From Variovorax sp. PCZ-1 (lineage in GTDB: Bacteria > Pseudomonadota > Gammaproteobacteria > Burkholderiales > Burkholderiaceae_C): a DNA stretch of 64,000 bases. The stretch spans positions 1,860,001-1,924,000 of the forward strand of contig NZ_JAHCDN010000001.1 in the NCBI RefSeq assembly GCF_018413605.1, written 5' to 3'. Positions 45,900-54,567 of the stretch are shown piece after piece (the stretch's first letter is position 1; every line of letters starts with the position of its first letter). The position numbers were made by a program, and so were the translations under genes. The notes under the pieces were generated by a model. It was not told the DNA's origin and ran no database searches. It saw nothing but the letters and a program-made list of their open reading frames with translations.

Positions 45900-45984
45900 T
45901 GGTGCCGACGGCGAGACTCGAACTCGCACAGCTTTCGCCACTACCACCTCAAGATAGCGTGTCTACCAATTCCACCACGACGGC
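45900..45984 (-). tRNA. tRNA-Leu (anticodon GAG)
   Basis: The minus strand folds as a class II tRNA. The acceptor arms are GCCGTCG and CGTCGGC with discriminator A and an encoded CCA. The D-region GGAATTGGTAGACACGC is followed by anticodon stem CTATC, loop TTGAGGT (GAG at 45948-45950), a variable arm and the T-arm GCGAGTTCGAGTCTCGC. Its place between secG and nuoA is typical of betaproteobacteria. Confidence 0.96.
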
Positions 45985-46100
45985 TTGTTTTTTCTGTCTG
46001 TCAGCATGAGGAATTGCCGGTAACAGACAGCCTTAGATTTTAGCTCGAAAAATGCCCCAAATCAGGGTTTGCGAGAGCTAAATTCGATAGCAAGCTTGCT

Positions 46101-46526
46101 TTATTTCGCAGGCGCTGGGATAGGCTGCGCACCAGATGCTGCAGGTGCAGGAGCGGCTGGTGCTGTGGGCACTGCTGCTGCGCCTGTAGGCGCAGTAGGA
46201 ATCGCTTGCGCGCCAGAGGCCGGCGTAGCTGCAGGAGCAGTAGCTGGCGTGGCGGCTTTCTCTAGCACCGAGCCAGAACCCGATGGACGCACGCCGCTGG
46301 TGTAAGCCAAGCCAAGAGTGCAAACGAAGAAGACTGCGGCGCACACACCTGTCAAGCGCGACAAGAAGTTGGCGCTGCCAGATGCACCAAAGAGGCTGCC
46401 TGAGCTGCCCGAACCAAAGGCCGCGCCCATGTCAGCGCCCTTGCCATGTTGCACAAGGATCAGGCCGATCATCACCAAGGCGGTGATGATTTGGACGGCA
46501 AACAAAATAGTGGTTAAAACTTGCAT
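46101..46526 (-). CDS. secG: Preprotein translocase subunit SecG
   Basis: The 141-residue protein has the two SecG membrane helices (VLTTILFAVQIITALVMIGLILVQ and LTGVCAAVFFVCTLGLAYTSG) separated by the glycine-rich loop GKGADMGAAFGSGSSGSLFGASGS. A long Ala/Pro-rich tail with ASGAQAIP and ASGAQPIP repeats follows, common in this group. It is part of the SecYEG channel. It lies between tpiA and tRNA-Leu. Confidence 0.96.
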   Translation of the reverse strand: MQVLTTILFAVQIITALVMIGLILVQHGKGADMGAAFGSGSSGSLFGASGSANFLSRLTGVCAAVFFVCTLGLAYTSGVRPSGSGSVLEKAATPATAPAATPASGAQAIPTAPTGAAAVPTAPAAPAPAASGAQPIPAPAK

Positions 46527-46551
46527 GATGAAATTCCAGAAGGTCTATATT

Positions 46552-46604
46552 TTAATGCTATAAAAAGATGAGCTGCTCGCGCAGATTATTCGCCGGCTGC
46601 GGCA
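46552..46604 (-). repeat. Rep-A copy 14, at the 3' end of tpiA
   Basis: On the minus strand GCCGGCGAATAATCTGCGCG is followed by AGCAGCTCAT and ATAGCA. tpiA ends AGE-TAA within the core, in the same reading frame (AG..SA) as the copies in hrpA and guaA. Confidence 0.75.
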
Positions 46605-47392
46605 ATGATTTTCAAGAAATCTGCAGCTTTGAGAGATGCGCCACCGATCAGACCGCCATCAATATCGGGTTGTGCTAGGAGCTCTTTCGCGTTCTGCGCA
46701 TTCATGCTGCCACCATACAAAATCCGCACGCGCTGCTTGGCTGCGCTGCTTGCGGCGTTGAGCTGGGCGCGGAGCACAGCATGCACTTGTTGGGCCTGCT
46801 CAGGAGTAGCAGTTTTGCCAGTGCCAATCGCCCACACGGGCTCATAAGCCACCACGATTTCGCTGATGCAATGGCCGTTGTCGTGAATCACAGCGGCCAA
46901 TTGGCGCTTCACCACAGCTTCCGTTTGCCCGGCTTCGCGCTCAGCGAGCGTCTCGCCCACGCAAACGATGGGCGTGATACCAGCGGCCAAAGCGGCTTTT
47001 GTTTTGAGCGCAACAGTTTGGCTGGATTCACCGTGATAAGCACGGCGCTCGCTGTGGCCGACGATGGCGTAGCGCACACCAAAATCTTTCAACATGCCGC
47101 CAGAGACTTCACCTGTGTACGCGCCGCTGGCTTGCGCAGAGATATCCTGCGCTCCTAATTCAATAGCGCTTCGCGCAGTATTCTTGCCGGCGATATCGTC
47201 TTTTTGGCTTAAAAATGGGCGATTGATTAAGCCCGTGAGCTGCGCGAGGTATGGCGTAGGCACGCACACGGCCACATCACATGCAGGCGCGCCGCCAGCG
47301 AGTTTGATGCCTGCGAGCAGCTCGCTCACAAGCAGTTCGTTGGCCACCAGTGAGCCATTCATTTTCCAATTGCCAGCAATGAGTTTTTTCAT
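46586..47392 (-). CDS. tpiA: Triosephosphate isomerase
   Basis: The 268-residue enzyme interconverts dihydroxyacetone phosphate and glyceraldehyde 3-phosphate. It has the N-terminal [26 protein letters not shown] with the catalytic His, [16 protein letters not shown] with the catalytic Glu, and the phosphate loop [31 protein letters not shown]. It is longer than usual (about 250) because a Rep-A element adds [14 protein letters not shown] at about residues 62-78, before [17 protein letters not shown]. The C-terminus also ends in a Rep-A copy. The start overlaps the purine-rich end region of the upstream oxidoreductase gene. Confidence 0.96.
   Translation of the reverse strand: MKKLIAGNWKMNGSLVANELLVSELLAGIKLAGGAPACDVAVCVPTPYLAQLTGLINRPFLSQKDDIAGKNTARSAIELGAQDISAQASGAYTGEVSGGMLKDFGVRYAIVGHSERRAYHGESSQTVALKTKAALAAGITPIVCVGETLAEREAGQTEAVVKRQLAAVIHDNGHCISEIVVAYEPVWAIGTGKTATPEQAQQVHAVLRAQLNAASSAAKQRVRILYGGSMNAQNAKELLAQPDIDGGLIGGASLKAADFLKIIAAAGE
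47150..47217 (-). repeat. Rep-A copy 15, inside tpiA
   Basis: Plus-strand CTAATTCAATAGCGCTTCGC, GCAGTATTCTTGCCGGCG, then TCTTTTTGGCTTAAAAATG. The gene reads it as [12 protein letters not shown], in the same frame as [10 protein letters not shown] in guaA and hrpA. Confidence 0.9.
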
Positions 47393-47393
47393 A

Positions 47394-48422
47394 CTATGCT
47401 TTCCAATCCAACACGATCTTGCCGATGTGCTGATTGCTTTCCATGAGCGTATGCGCCTGCGCAGCGTGCGCGGGAGAAAAGCTCTTGTAGATGATGGGTT
47501 TGATCTTTCCGGCTTCAAGCAGAGGCCAGACTTTTTCTTTGAGATTTGCAGCGATTGCTGCTTTGAAAGCTACTGGGCGCGGTCGCAGCGTAGAGCCAGT
47601 GATTTGTAAACGGCGGCGCAGCACGAGGCCAGCATTGAATTCCGCTTTCAAACCGCCCTGCACTGCAATGATGACCAGCCTGCCCTCTTCTGCCAAGCAT
47701 TCGACTTCTTTGGCCACATAGCTGCCTGCGACCATATCGAGGATGACGTTCACGCCGCCGCTTTGTGCATTGGAGAGCACGCCACCTGCAGACAAAGCGC
47801 CTGTGAGTCGCTTGATCTCTTCAGCGAAATCTTGCGTTTTGTAGTTGATCGCATGATCTGCGCCGAGGTTCAAACAGGCCGCGCATTTTTCATCGCTGCC
47901 TGCTGTGGCGTAAACCGTTGCACCCAAAGCTTTAGCCATTTGAATCGCTGTCACACCAATGCCACTTGTGCCACCTTGGATCAAAATGCTCTCGCCGCTT
48001 TTGAGTGCAGCGCGGTCAAACACATTGCTCCACACGGTGAAGAAGGTCTCTGGCAAGCTCGCTGCTTCGACCATGCTCAAACCTTTAGGCACAGGCAAGC
48101 AAGAGCCCACCGGCGCAGCGCAAAGCTCGGCATAGCCACCGCCTGCAACCAATGCACAGATTTGATCACCGATCTTGAAACCCGCTTGCAGCATCGCAGC
48201 AGCATCGCCACCGACAATCTCACCCGCCACTTCCAAACCCGGAATATCGCTCGCACCCGGCGGCACAGGATAAGCACCCGTGCGCTGCAAGACATCAGGC
48301 CGATTCACGCCCGAAGCTGCCACGCGAATCAACACCTCGCCCGCACCCGCGACTGCATCTGGCCGCTCGGCCAGTCGCAAGACATCAGGTGCGCCGAAAG
48401 CGCTGATTTCGACAGTTTTCAT
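47394..48422 (-). CDS. NAD(P)H quinone oxidoreductase, zinc-independent MDR (PIG3/QOR type)
   Basis: The 342-residue product is a medium-chain dehydrogenase without zinc ligands. GRES-like N-terminal part [35 protein letters not shown] is followed by the nucleotide-binding [32 protein letters not shown]. It probably reduces quinones with NADPH. Around residues 209-222 the stretch [14 protein letters not shown] interrupts the normally short loop before VNVILDMV, possibly a worn Rep-A copy. The stop lies directly before the tpiA start, so the genes are probably coupled. Confidence 0.92.
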   Translation of the reverse strand: MKTVEISAFGAPDVLRLAERPDAVAGAGEVLIRVAASGVNRPDVLQRTGAYPVPPGASDIPGLEVAGEIVGGDAAAMLQAGFKIGDQICALVAGGGYAELCAAPVGSCLPVPKGLSMVEAASLPETFFTVWSNVFDRAALKSGESILIQGGTSGIGVTAIQMAKALGATVYATAGSDEKCAACLNLGADHAINYKTQDFAEEIKRLTGALSAGGVLSNAQSGGVNVILDMVAGSYVAKEVECLAEEGRLVIIAVQGGLKAEFNAGLVLRRRLQITGSTLRPRPVAFKAAIAANLKEKVWPLLEAGKIKPIIYKSFSPAHAAQAHTLMESNQHIGKIVLDWKA

Positions 48423-48431
48423 GGTGTTTTA

Positions 48432-48512
48432 AAGACGTTTTTGGCATCTCGCCGGCATAGATACTGCGCAAAGTGCTATTACATTAATAGCACTTTGCAC
48501 TTCTGCCGGATC
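48432..48512. repeat. Rep-A copy 16, full palindromic form between pnp and the quinone oxidoreductase gene
   Basis: A left half-element (TTTTTGGCATCTCGCCGGCA, TAGATACTGCGC) is followed by a mirrored right half. GCAAAGTGCTATTA at 48468-48481 pairs perfectly with TAATAGCACTTTGC at 48485-48498 around CAT, and outer CCGGCA and TGCCGG also pair. It may act as a terminator or attenuator between two minus-strand genes. Confidence 0.88.
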
Positions 48513-48520
48513 ACAACAAA

Positions 48521-50800
48521 TTACTGTTGCTGTTGTTGCTGCTGATCGTCGCGAGGCGCGCGATCTTCACGAGGAGCGCGATCACCACGGTCTTCACGTG
48601 GAGGACGATCACCACGTGGGCGGCGGTCTCCACGATCACCGAAGCGGTCGCCACGGTCGCTGCGCTCGCGTGGTGCTGGCTCCACATAGCCTTCTGGCTT
48701 GTCCATCAAAGCTTTCATCGAGAGCTTCACGCGGCCTTTGTCGTCCGTCTCGAGCGCTTTCACGCGCACGATCTGGCCTTCTTGCAGGTAGTCTTCCACC
48801 TTCTCCACGCGCTCAAAGGCGATCTGGCTGATGTGCAGCAGGCCGTCTTTGCCGGGCAGGAGGTTGATCAAGGCGCCGAACTCCAAAATCTTCGTCACAG
48901 GGCCTTCGTAAATCTTGCCCACTTCCACTTCAGCGGTGATCTCGGTGATGCGCTGCTTGGCCACTTCGGCTTTGGCTGCGTCGGTCGATGCAATGGTGAT
49001 CGTGCCGTCTTCGCCGATGTCGATCGTGCAGCCGGTCTCTTCTGTCAAAGCGCGAATCGTTGCGCCGCCTTTGCCGATCACATCACGGATCTTCTCAGGA
49101 TTGATCTTCATGGTGTACAGACGTGGGGCGAAATCGCTCACTTCTGTATTGGCCACGGCCATCGCTTCTTGCATCTTGCCGAGGATGTGCATGCGGGCTT
49201 CTTTGGCTTGCGCCAGCGCCACTTGCATGATCTCTTTGGTGATGCCTTGGATTTTGATGTCCATCTGGAGAGCGGTGATGCCGTTGGTTGTGCCGGCCAC
49301 TTTGAAATCCATATCGCCGAGGTGATCTTCGTCGCCCAAGATGTCTGTCAACACTGCGAAGCGGTTACCTTCTTTGATCAAGCCCATGGCGATACCGGCC
49401 ACGTGCGCTTTCATCGGCACGCCAGCGTCCATCAGCGACAAGCAGCCGCCGCACACAGAAGCCATCGAGGAAGAACCGTTGGATTCAGTGATTTCAGACA
49501 CCACGCGCAACGTGTAGGGGAAGTCTTCTTTGCTAGGCAAAGCAGCGATCAAAGCGCGCTTGGCCAAGCGGCCGTGGCCGACTTCGCGGCGCTTGGTGGA
49601 GCCCATGCGGCCGACTTCGCCGGTGGCAAACGGAGGCATGTTGTAGTGGAACATGAAGCGATCTTCAAACTCGCCAGAGAGAGCGTCGATACGCTGCGCA
49701 TCGCGCTCGGTGCCGAGCGTGGTGATCACCAAAGCTTGCGTCTCGCCGCGCGTGAAGAGCGCAGAGCCGTGGGTGCGTGGGAGCACGCCGTTGCGGATTT
49801 CGATGGGGCGCACGGTGCGTGTGTCGCGGCCATCGATGCGTGGCTCGCCAGAGAGAATTTGGCCGCGCACGGTGCGGGCTTCGATCTCAAACAGCATGTT
49901 GTCCACTTTCACGCCGTCAAACGCCACGCCCTGCTCGGTGAGGCCGGCTTTGGTTGCGGCATACACTTCGCGGCAAGCTTGTGTGCGGGTTTGTTTGTTG
50001 CGAATTTGGTAGGCGGCTTTGATTTTTTCTTCAGCCAAGGCCACCACTTTCGCGGTGAGATCTTCGTCTTTGGCTTCTGGTGCCCAGGTGCCGTCTTCAG
50101 CCCAGAGCGGCTTGCCGGCTTCGCGCACGAACTCGTGAATCGCGTTGATCGCAATACGGCTCTGCTCGTGGCCAAACACCACGCCGCCGAGCATCACATC
50201 CTCAGGCAATTGATCGGCTTCAGACTCCACCATTAACACGGCGGCTTCCGTGCCGGCGACCACCAAATCCATCTTGCTGTTTTTCACCATCGCCAGCGAT
50301 GGGTTCAGCACGTATTCGCCATTGATGTAGCCCACGCGCGCTGCGCCGATGGGGCCAGCGAACGGGATGCCGGAGATCGACAAAGCGGCGCTCGATGCAA
50401 TCATCGCGGCGATATCCGCATCCACTTCTGGGTTCAAAGAAATGGTGTGGATCACCAAATGCACTTCGTTGTAGAAGCCTTCTGGGAACAGCGGGCGAAT
50501 CGGGCGGTCGATCAGGCGGGAAGTGAGCGTCTCCAGCTCAGAAGGCTTGGCTTCACGCTTGAAAAAGCTGCCGGGGATCTTGCCTGCGGCGTATGTCTTC
50601 TCGATGTAATCCACCGTGAGGGGGAAGAAATCTTGGCCGGGCTTGGCGGATTTGCTGGCCACCACGGTAGCGAGCACCACAGTGCCGTCCATATCGAGCA
50701 AAACTGCGCCTGTGGATTGGCGAGCGATTTCGCCGGTTTCCATGCGCACGGTATGGCGACCCCATTGGAAGGTCTTGGTGACTTTATTGAACATTGTCAT
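48521..50800 (-). CDS. pnp: Polyribonucleotide nucleotidyltransferase (PNPase)
   Basis: The 759-residue exoribonuclease has two RNase PH domains ([32 protein letters not shown] in the first; [15 protein letters not shown] and [14 protein letters not shown] in the second), a KH domain (about 555-610, [27 protein letters not shown]) and an S1 domain (about 625-695, [30 protein letters not shown]). The tail is an Arg/Asp-rich repeat region ([20 protein letters not shown]) ending in seven Gln. The gene is downstream of rpsO, as in E. coli. The large open frame on the opposite strand is a shadow. Confidence 0.98.
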   Translation of the reverse strand: MTMFNKVTKTFQWGRHTVRMETGEIARQSTGAVLLDMDGTVVLATVVASKSAKPGQDFFPLTVDYIEKTYAAGKIPGSFFKREAKPSELETLTSRLIDRPIRPLFPEGFYNEVHLVIHTISLNPEVDADIAAMIASSAALSISGIPFAGPIGAARVGYINGEYVLNPSLAMVKNSKMDLVVAGTEAAVLMVESEADQLPEDVMLGGVVFGHEQSRIAINAIHEFVREAGKPLWAEDGTWAPEAKDEDLTAKVVALAEEKIKAAYQIRNKQTRTQACREVYAATKAGLTEQGVAFDGVKVDNMLFEIEARTVRGQILSGEPRIDGRDTRTVRPIEIRNGVLPRTHGSALFTRGETQALVITTLGTERDAQRIDALSGEFEDRFMFHYNMPPFATGEVGRMGSTKRREVGHGRLAKRALIAALPSKEDFPYTLRVVSEITESNGSSSMASVCGGCLSLMDAGVPMKAHVAGIAMGLIKEGNRFAVLTDILGDEDHLGDMDFKVAGTTNGITALQMDIKIQGITKEIMQVALAQAKEARMHILGKMQEAMAVANTEVSDFAPRLYTMKINPEKIRDVIGKGGATIRALTEETGCTIDIGEDGTITIASTDAAKAEVAKQRITEITAEVEVGKIYEGPVTKILEFGALINLLPGKDGLLHISQIAFERVEKVEDYLQEGQIVRVKALETDDKGRVKLSMKALMDKPEGYVEPAPRERSDRGDRFGDRGDRRPRGDRPPREDRGDRAPREDRAPRDDQQQQQQQ

Positions 50801-50821
50801 GATCTGTCTCTCTTTACAATT

Positions 50822-50881
50822 ACTATGATTTTGATAGCTGCCCGCGCAATATCTATGCCGGCGAACTACTCAAAATCATCT
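50822..50881 (-). repeat. Rep-A copy 17, in the pnp leader
   Basis: On the minus strand GATGATTTTGAGTAGTTCGC, CGGCATAGATATTGCGCGGG, then CAGCTATCAAAATCATAGTA. It lies about 20 bases before the pnp start and would be part of the pnp mRNA. Confidence 0.82.
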
Positions 50882-51066
50882 AAAAGTGCATAACCCTGCA
50901 CTGATGGGCGGACAGTTTGAAGACTCATGGGCGCGATGCCATTCCAAAGATCGTCAAGGTGCATGAAAACCTTTGGAATGACACAGCTCTCGCTCACAGT
51001 TTCTTCAAATTCTCCGGAAAACTATTCTTAAAAACGTCAGGCTTTTAAGCTCAAAGCCTTTTCAAA

Positions 51067-51110
51067 AGTAAAAAACGCCTGAGGCCGCTGTTGCAGTCTC
51101 AGGCGTTTTG
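51067..51110 (-). terminator. Rho-independent terminator of rpsO
   Basis: AAAACGCCTGAG (51072-51083) and CTCAGGCGTTTT (51098-51109) form a 12-bp stem; read on the minus strand it is followed by TTTTTAC. It lies 13 bases after the rpsO stop. Confidence 0.9.
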
Positions 51111-51122
51111 CATAGATGGTAA

Positions 51123-51383
51123 TTACTTACGCAGACCCAGCTTAGCGATCAGTGCCGTGTAGCGGCTAGGATCTTTACGCTTCAAATAGGTGAGCAGGCT
51201 CTTGCGCTGGGAAACCATGCGCAGCAAGCCACGGCGACCATGGTGGTCTTTCGCGTGCTCTTTGAAGTGAGGTGTGAGGTAGTTGATACGAGCCGTCAGC
51301 AGTGCAACTTGCACTTCTGGTGAGCCGGTATCCGCCGCGCCGCGCGCGTTAGCCTTGACAATTTCTGCCTTGTTGATGGTCAT
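51123..51383 (-). CDS. rpsO: 30S ribosomal protein S15
   Basis: The 86-residue protein has the S15 sequence [58 protein letters not shown]. It binds the 16S rRNA central domain early in 30S assembly. It lies 322 bases upstream of pnp on the same strand, the classical arrangement. Confidence 0.98.
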   Translation of the reverse strand: MTINKAEIVKANARGAADTGSPEVQVALLTARINYLTPHFKEHAKDHHGRRGLLRMVSQRKSLLTYLKRKDPSRYTALIAKLGLRK

Positions 51384-51534
51384 GATGTTTCCTATGAGGA
51401 GTTAAAACTTGCGATCAGCAGCGACCATCGCCACTGTCGTGTGATTTGCCACGATGCCTCGCGTCGTTCATATGAACTGGGGTCAGCAGTAAGCAGCAAA
51501 GCCTTGAATTATAACGCTTTTTCGCACCCACTGC

Positions 51535-52188
51535 TCAAACCACAGGCTTCGGGTGAGCCACAAACCATTCGCCGATCAAGTGCGAGACCAAGATCGATGC
51601 CCACACACTGGTCGAGTAAATGTCGGCGAACGATAAGTCGCTTGAGGAAACACCGTTGTAAGCCAACCCTAGACCCAAGAAGAGGCGCAAAGGCACAGCC
51701 GCGAATGTCAGCGCGTAATTGCGAACCATCCAAAGGCGGTGCTCAGCTATTTTTCCTGCACGAATGCTGGCATACGCGCGGTATCCGCTGTAAAGCCAAG
51801 TGACCGCCAAAGCCAGGAGGCCAACTTGAGCAATAAAACCAGAGGTAGACATGATGGCCGTCGGGAAAGCAGCCACCCCGCTGACCAGCACACACATCAA
51901 ATAAATCCGCCCAGAAAATCGATGTGCACCAGGGTAGCGCTGGCGAAGTGATGCTGAAAACTGGAACGGCCCCAAGACGAGTGCCACACAGCCTGGAATA
52001 GCGTGCACCACAAGTGTGATCATGTGTTGCGCAAACAGCGGATTAAGTGGGATACGGCTGGTCGCCTTGTCCGGCAAGACATATGGCGGCGCAGAAAACA
52101 AGGCGATGGCAATAGCAAATACCGTCATCAAACACCATAAAGCCATCGCAGACCGAGAAGAGAAGGAGCGCATAAAAGATAAAAGCAT
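51535..52188 (-). CDS. DUF2306 family membrane protein
   Basis: The 217-residue protein has about six hydrophobic segments and DUF2306 features: HAIPGCVALVLGPFQFSASLRQRYPGAHRFSGRIYLMCVLVSGVAAF and KIAEHRLWMVRNYALTFAAVPLRLFLGL, with His residues that could bind heme. Its function is unknown to me. It lies 9 bases downstream of the epimerase-like gene's stop region on the same strand and may belong to that operon. Confidence 0.85.
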   Translation of the reverse strand: MLLSFMRSFSSRSAMALWCLMTVFAIAIALFSAPPYVLPDKATSRIPLNPLFAQHMITLVVHAIPGCVALVLGPFQFSASLRQRYPGAHRFSGRIYLMCVLVSGVAAFPTAIMSTSGFIAQVGLLALAVTWLYSGYRAYASIRAGKIAEHRLWMVRNYALTFAAVPLRLFLGLGLAYNGVSSSDLSFADIYSTSVWASILVSHLIGEWFVAHPKPVV

Positions 52189-52197
52189 AAAGCTCCT

Positions 52198-53169
52198 TTA
52201 GCCAGCAATATTGCCTCCGCGAACATTCAATTTACGCTGATAGGCAAGACATTGAGCAATGCCAGCGCTGTAGGATGTCTTCTTTATCGATCCGATCAAT
52301 TTTTGCAATGCGCCGTCGTCCAAAAGCACGGGATGGGTCAACAAATAGTGCATTTCCACCATCTCTCGCATGAAGGGCTTGAACAAACCCAAGATGCGCA
52401 ACATAGTTTTACCAATAACACGCCTCTTCAGAGGGCCACAGGTTTGCTGCTCGATTTCTTGTACCAAAGCTTGCTGGCTCGTTACGCCAGCACCTGCCAA
52501 GTTCCAGAAGTGGCCATACGCATCAGCGTTGTGAATCAGAGCCAAGACGACTGGGCCTACATCAGGCACAAAGACAAACTCGTGCGGGCGATCAATCGGA
52601 CCAACCATATCGGCAACACCATCGCTTGCGGCTGCTTGAATGGCACCATGGAGAAAGCTGGCCTCAACCCCCGGGCCGTAAAAATCCGGCAAGCGCAGGA
52701 CCGAGGCTTGGATCTTGCCTTCAGCATGTAGCGCCATGAGCAGATCCTCTTGCTCCATCCGCATTTTTCCTTTAAAGGTGTTCGGCTGACGCGGATGGTC
52801 TTCTCGCACAGTATGGGTCTGCGGCTGGCCATATGGGTACACCGTGCCAATCAGCAGCATTTTCTTCACACCTGCAGCTGTCGCTCCTGCCAGCGTTTTT
52901 TGCATCAGCTGGGGATGCAAATCAAATTGCCAGTAGTTCACACCAACCAAATAAATGAGTGCATCGACTCCCGTCGCAGCTGCTTGCACCGAAGCGGGAT
53001 CGTCTGGATTCCAAGTCAGGATTTCTGCCAATGGATCAGCTCCAAAAGTAGCCTTGAGTGAGCTTGCTGAGCGCCCAACAACGCGGTACGGCTGACCTAG
53101 CGCTCGACATGCCGCAGCAATACTCTGGCCTATAGCGCCAGCAGCGCCAAAAATTGCAATCTTGTTCAT
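52198..53169 (-). CDS. NAD-dependent epimerase/dehydratase-like protein (atypical SDR)
   Basis: The 323-residue product starts with the nucleotide-binding IAIFGAAGAIGQSIAAACRALGQPYRVVGRS (GxxGxxG) and continues with DALIYLVGVNYW, KKMLLIGTVYPYGQP and RLPDFYGPGVEAS, typical of atypical short-chain dehydrogenases. The active-site Tyr may be in TVYPYG. The start MNKIAIFG is preferred to MKELIMNK because of the length of the family N-terminus. It lies in a minus-strand pair with the gene at 53191, divergent from a LysR regulator. Confidence 0.87.
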   Translation of the reverse strand: MNKIAIFGAAGAIGQSIAAACRALGQPYRVVGRSASSLKATFGADPLAEILTWNPDDPASVQAAATGVDALIYLVGVNYWQFDLHPQLMQKTLAGATAAGVKKMLLIGTVYPYGQPQTHTVREDHPRQPNTFKGKMRMEQEDLLMALHAEGKIQASVLRLPDFYGPGVEASFLHGAIQAAASDGVADMVGPIDRPHEFVFVPDVGPVVLALIHNADAYGHFWNLAGAGVTSQQALVQEIEQQTCGPLKRRVIGKTMLRILGLFKPFMREMVEMHYLLTHPVLLDDGALQKLIGSIKKTSYSAGIAQCLAYQRKLNVRGGNIAG

Positions 53170-53190
53170 GATCAATTCCTTCACGACGGG

Positions 53191-53580
53191 TTACAGAATG
53201 GATTGGCTTCGCTGATAGAGACGAAAGCTCGCCAAGAGCAACAAGGGAGCGTTGGCGAGGTGTAGCGCCCTGAGCCAAATGAAATCTGGCGATTTAGAGA
53301 CTGCCGCTAACACGATCTGAGTCACGTAAAGCAAGGCAACGATGAGCACAGCGGAGCGCAGCCCCTGCTTCCGCGATAATTTGCCACTGAGCACAAATAT
53401 ATGACTGAGCGGCAGCAATACGGCAAAGCCCGCTGCCTTATGAAGCCCCCAGCCTTGCAGCCCGACAAACAAGGCAAGCCCCGCCCATAAGAATTGCAAA
53501 ACAATCAAGACGAGGATCAATAAAGCTACGGCCCGCAGCATGGGTAGCGGTACAGGTTTTGGGTCGGCGGTAGTTAGCAT
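53191..53580 (-). CDS. Small four-helix membrane protein
   Basis: The 129-residue protein has four predicted membrane helices (about residues 14-37, 44-66, 73-93 and 100-122) and a His in the GLHKAAGFAVLLPLSHIFV stretch that could bind heme. No family was firmly recognised. It starts 88 bases from the divergent LysR gene and ends 22 bases before the epimerase-like gene, so it is likely the first gene of that operon. Confidence 0.7.
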   Translation of the reverse strand: MLTTADPKPVPLPMLRAVALLILVLIVLQFLWAGLALFVGLQGWGLHKAAGFAVLLPLSHIFVLSGKLSRKQGLRSAVLIVALLYVTQIVLAAVSKSPDFIWLRALHLANAPLLLLASFRLYQRSQSIL

Positions 53581-53622
53581 GTTGCGCTCCTTGGTTGATG
53601 AGGCGTATCATGCTTTCAGAGG

Positions 53623-53664
53623 AATCATTCGTCTAACTGATTGTTCGTATATTTGATTATTCGT
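53623..53664. promoter_or_regulatory. Triple direct repeat before a LysR gene
   Basis: TGATTGTTCGT (53638) and TGATTATTCGT (53654) are 16 bases apart, with a third AATCATTCGT at 53623. The spacing fits binding of a multimeric regulator on one DNA face, and the site lies between the divergent LysR and membrane-protein genes. This is a candidate only. Confidence 0.4.
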
Positions 53665-53667
53665 TTT

Positions 53668-54567
53668 ATGAATTTACGATCCATTGACCTGAACTTACTT
53701 GTAGTGCTGGATGCTTTGCTTGATGAAGCTCATGTGAGCCGGGCAGCCGAAAGGTTAGCGCTATCCCAGCCCGCCACCAGCAGCGCGCTGGAGCGATGCC
53801 GCCATTTGTTCAAGGATCAACTGCTCGTTCGCTCAACAGGTCTGATGAAGCTCACTGCAAAAGCTCAATCTTTGCGTGCACCCATCAAGCAGGCCTTACA
53901 TGGCGTGACATCTGTGTTCAGTGCCCCAGATATTGATTTGAAATCTTTAACGGGTTGTATCAGAGTAGGCGTAGCCGATGCGCTGTTGGCGAGCATGCTC
54001 GTGCCTTTGCACAAGGAGCTTCAAAAATCTGCCCCCTACCTCAGCGTCGCCTACCTGCCGTGGCACGCAGCAAGCGACGAATTGCGCCGGCTCGAGCAAG
54101 GCGAGTTGGATCTCGCGATATCCGTCATACCCGCTGTGAGCGGCGATTTTCGGCGCATTGAGCTGCTTCAGGAGCAGTATGTGGTTGCGATGCGCAAGAA
54201 CCACCCGATCAGCAAAAGCTTCACACTCGATTCATGGCTGGCTTATCCACATGTGGTAGTTTCTAGTCGAGGTGATATGCGAGGGACGCTCGACGATGCC
54301 TTGATACCATCGGGCAAGAGACGCCATGTAGGGGTTGTTGTGCCGAGTTTTCTCGCTGTATTCCCATTGCTTGAACGCACCGATTACATTTCTCTGATAC
54401 CCAGTCGTTGTATCTTGCCCGTTCACCACAAAACGCTCGCTGTTTTTGAGCCACCAATCGCGCTGGAAGGCTTTGGTCTACATCTAGCTTGGCATCAGCG
54501 CAAAGATGGCGATCCTGCCACGCAGCATGTGGCTAGCGTTTTGCGGGAAGTTGTAAGTGGTTTATAA
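53668..54567 (+). CDS. LysR-family transcriptional regulator
   Basis: The 299-residue regulator has an N-terminal winged HTH (NLRSIDLNLLVVLDALLDEAHVSRAAERLALSQPATSSALERCRHLFKDQLLVRS) and the usual effector-binding domain. The N-terminus resembles the NodD/NahR branch. The start MNLRSIDLN is preferred to an upstream ATG at 53641. It is divergent from the membrane protein and epimerase-like genes it probably controls. Its stop overlaps the stop of the convergent intradiol dioxygenase-like gene. Confidence 0.93.
   Translation: MNLRSIDLNLLVVLDALLDEAHVSRAAERLALSQPATSSALERCRHLFKDQLLVRSTGLMKLTAKAQSLRAPIKQALHGVTSVFSAPDIDLKSLTGCIRVGVADALLASMLVPLHKELQKSAPYLSVAYLPWHAASDELRRLEQGELDLAISVIPAVSGDFRRIELLQEQYVVAMRKNHPISKSFTLDSWLAYPHVVVSSRGDMRGTLDDALIPSGKRRHVGVVVPSFLAVFPLLERTDYISLIPSRCILPVHHKTLAVFEPPIALEGFGLHLAWHQRKDGDPATQHVASVLREVVSGL

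Larger units (their letters stand above)
50801..51122 (-). promoter_or_regulatory. pnp leader / rpsO-pnp intergenic region
   Basis: These 322 bases contain a Rep-A copy near the pnp start, a long-range hairpin CATTCCAAAG (50940-50949) with CTTTGGAATG (50971-50980), a small GTGCA/TGCAC hairpin at 50886-50901, and the rpsO terminator. The pnp leader of E. coli is a hairpin substrate for autoregulation, so the large hairpin is a candidate for the same role; this is inference. Confidence 0.5.

Noticed and set aside
46195-46260. A GCCGGCGTAGCTGC stretch in secG resembling Rep-A
   Set aside because: The match covers only part of the core and lies in Ala/Pro-rich low-complexity coding sequence that can mimic it; the right arm is absent.
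48527-50236. A 569-codon open frame antisense to pnp
   Set aside because: The frame is a codon-bias shadow: it is rich in His, Ala and Phe, has no recognisable domains, and lies wholly within the clearly genuine pnp gene.
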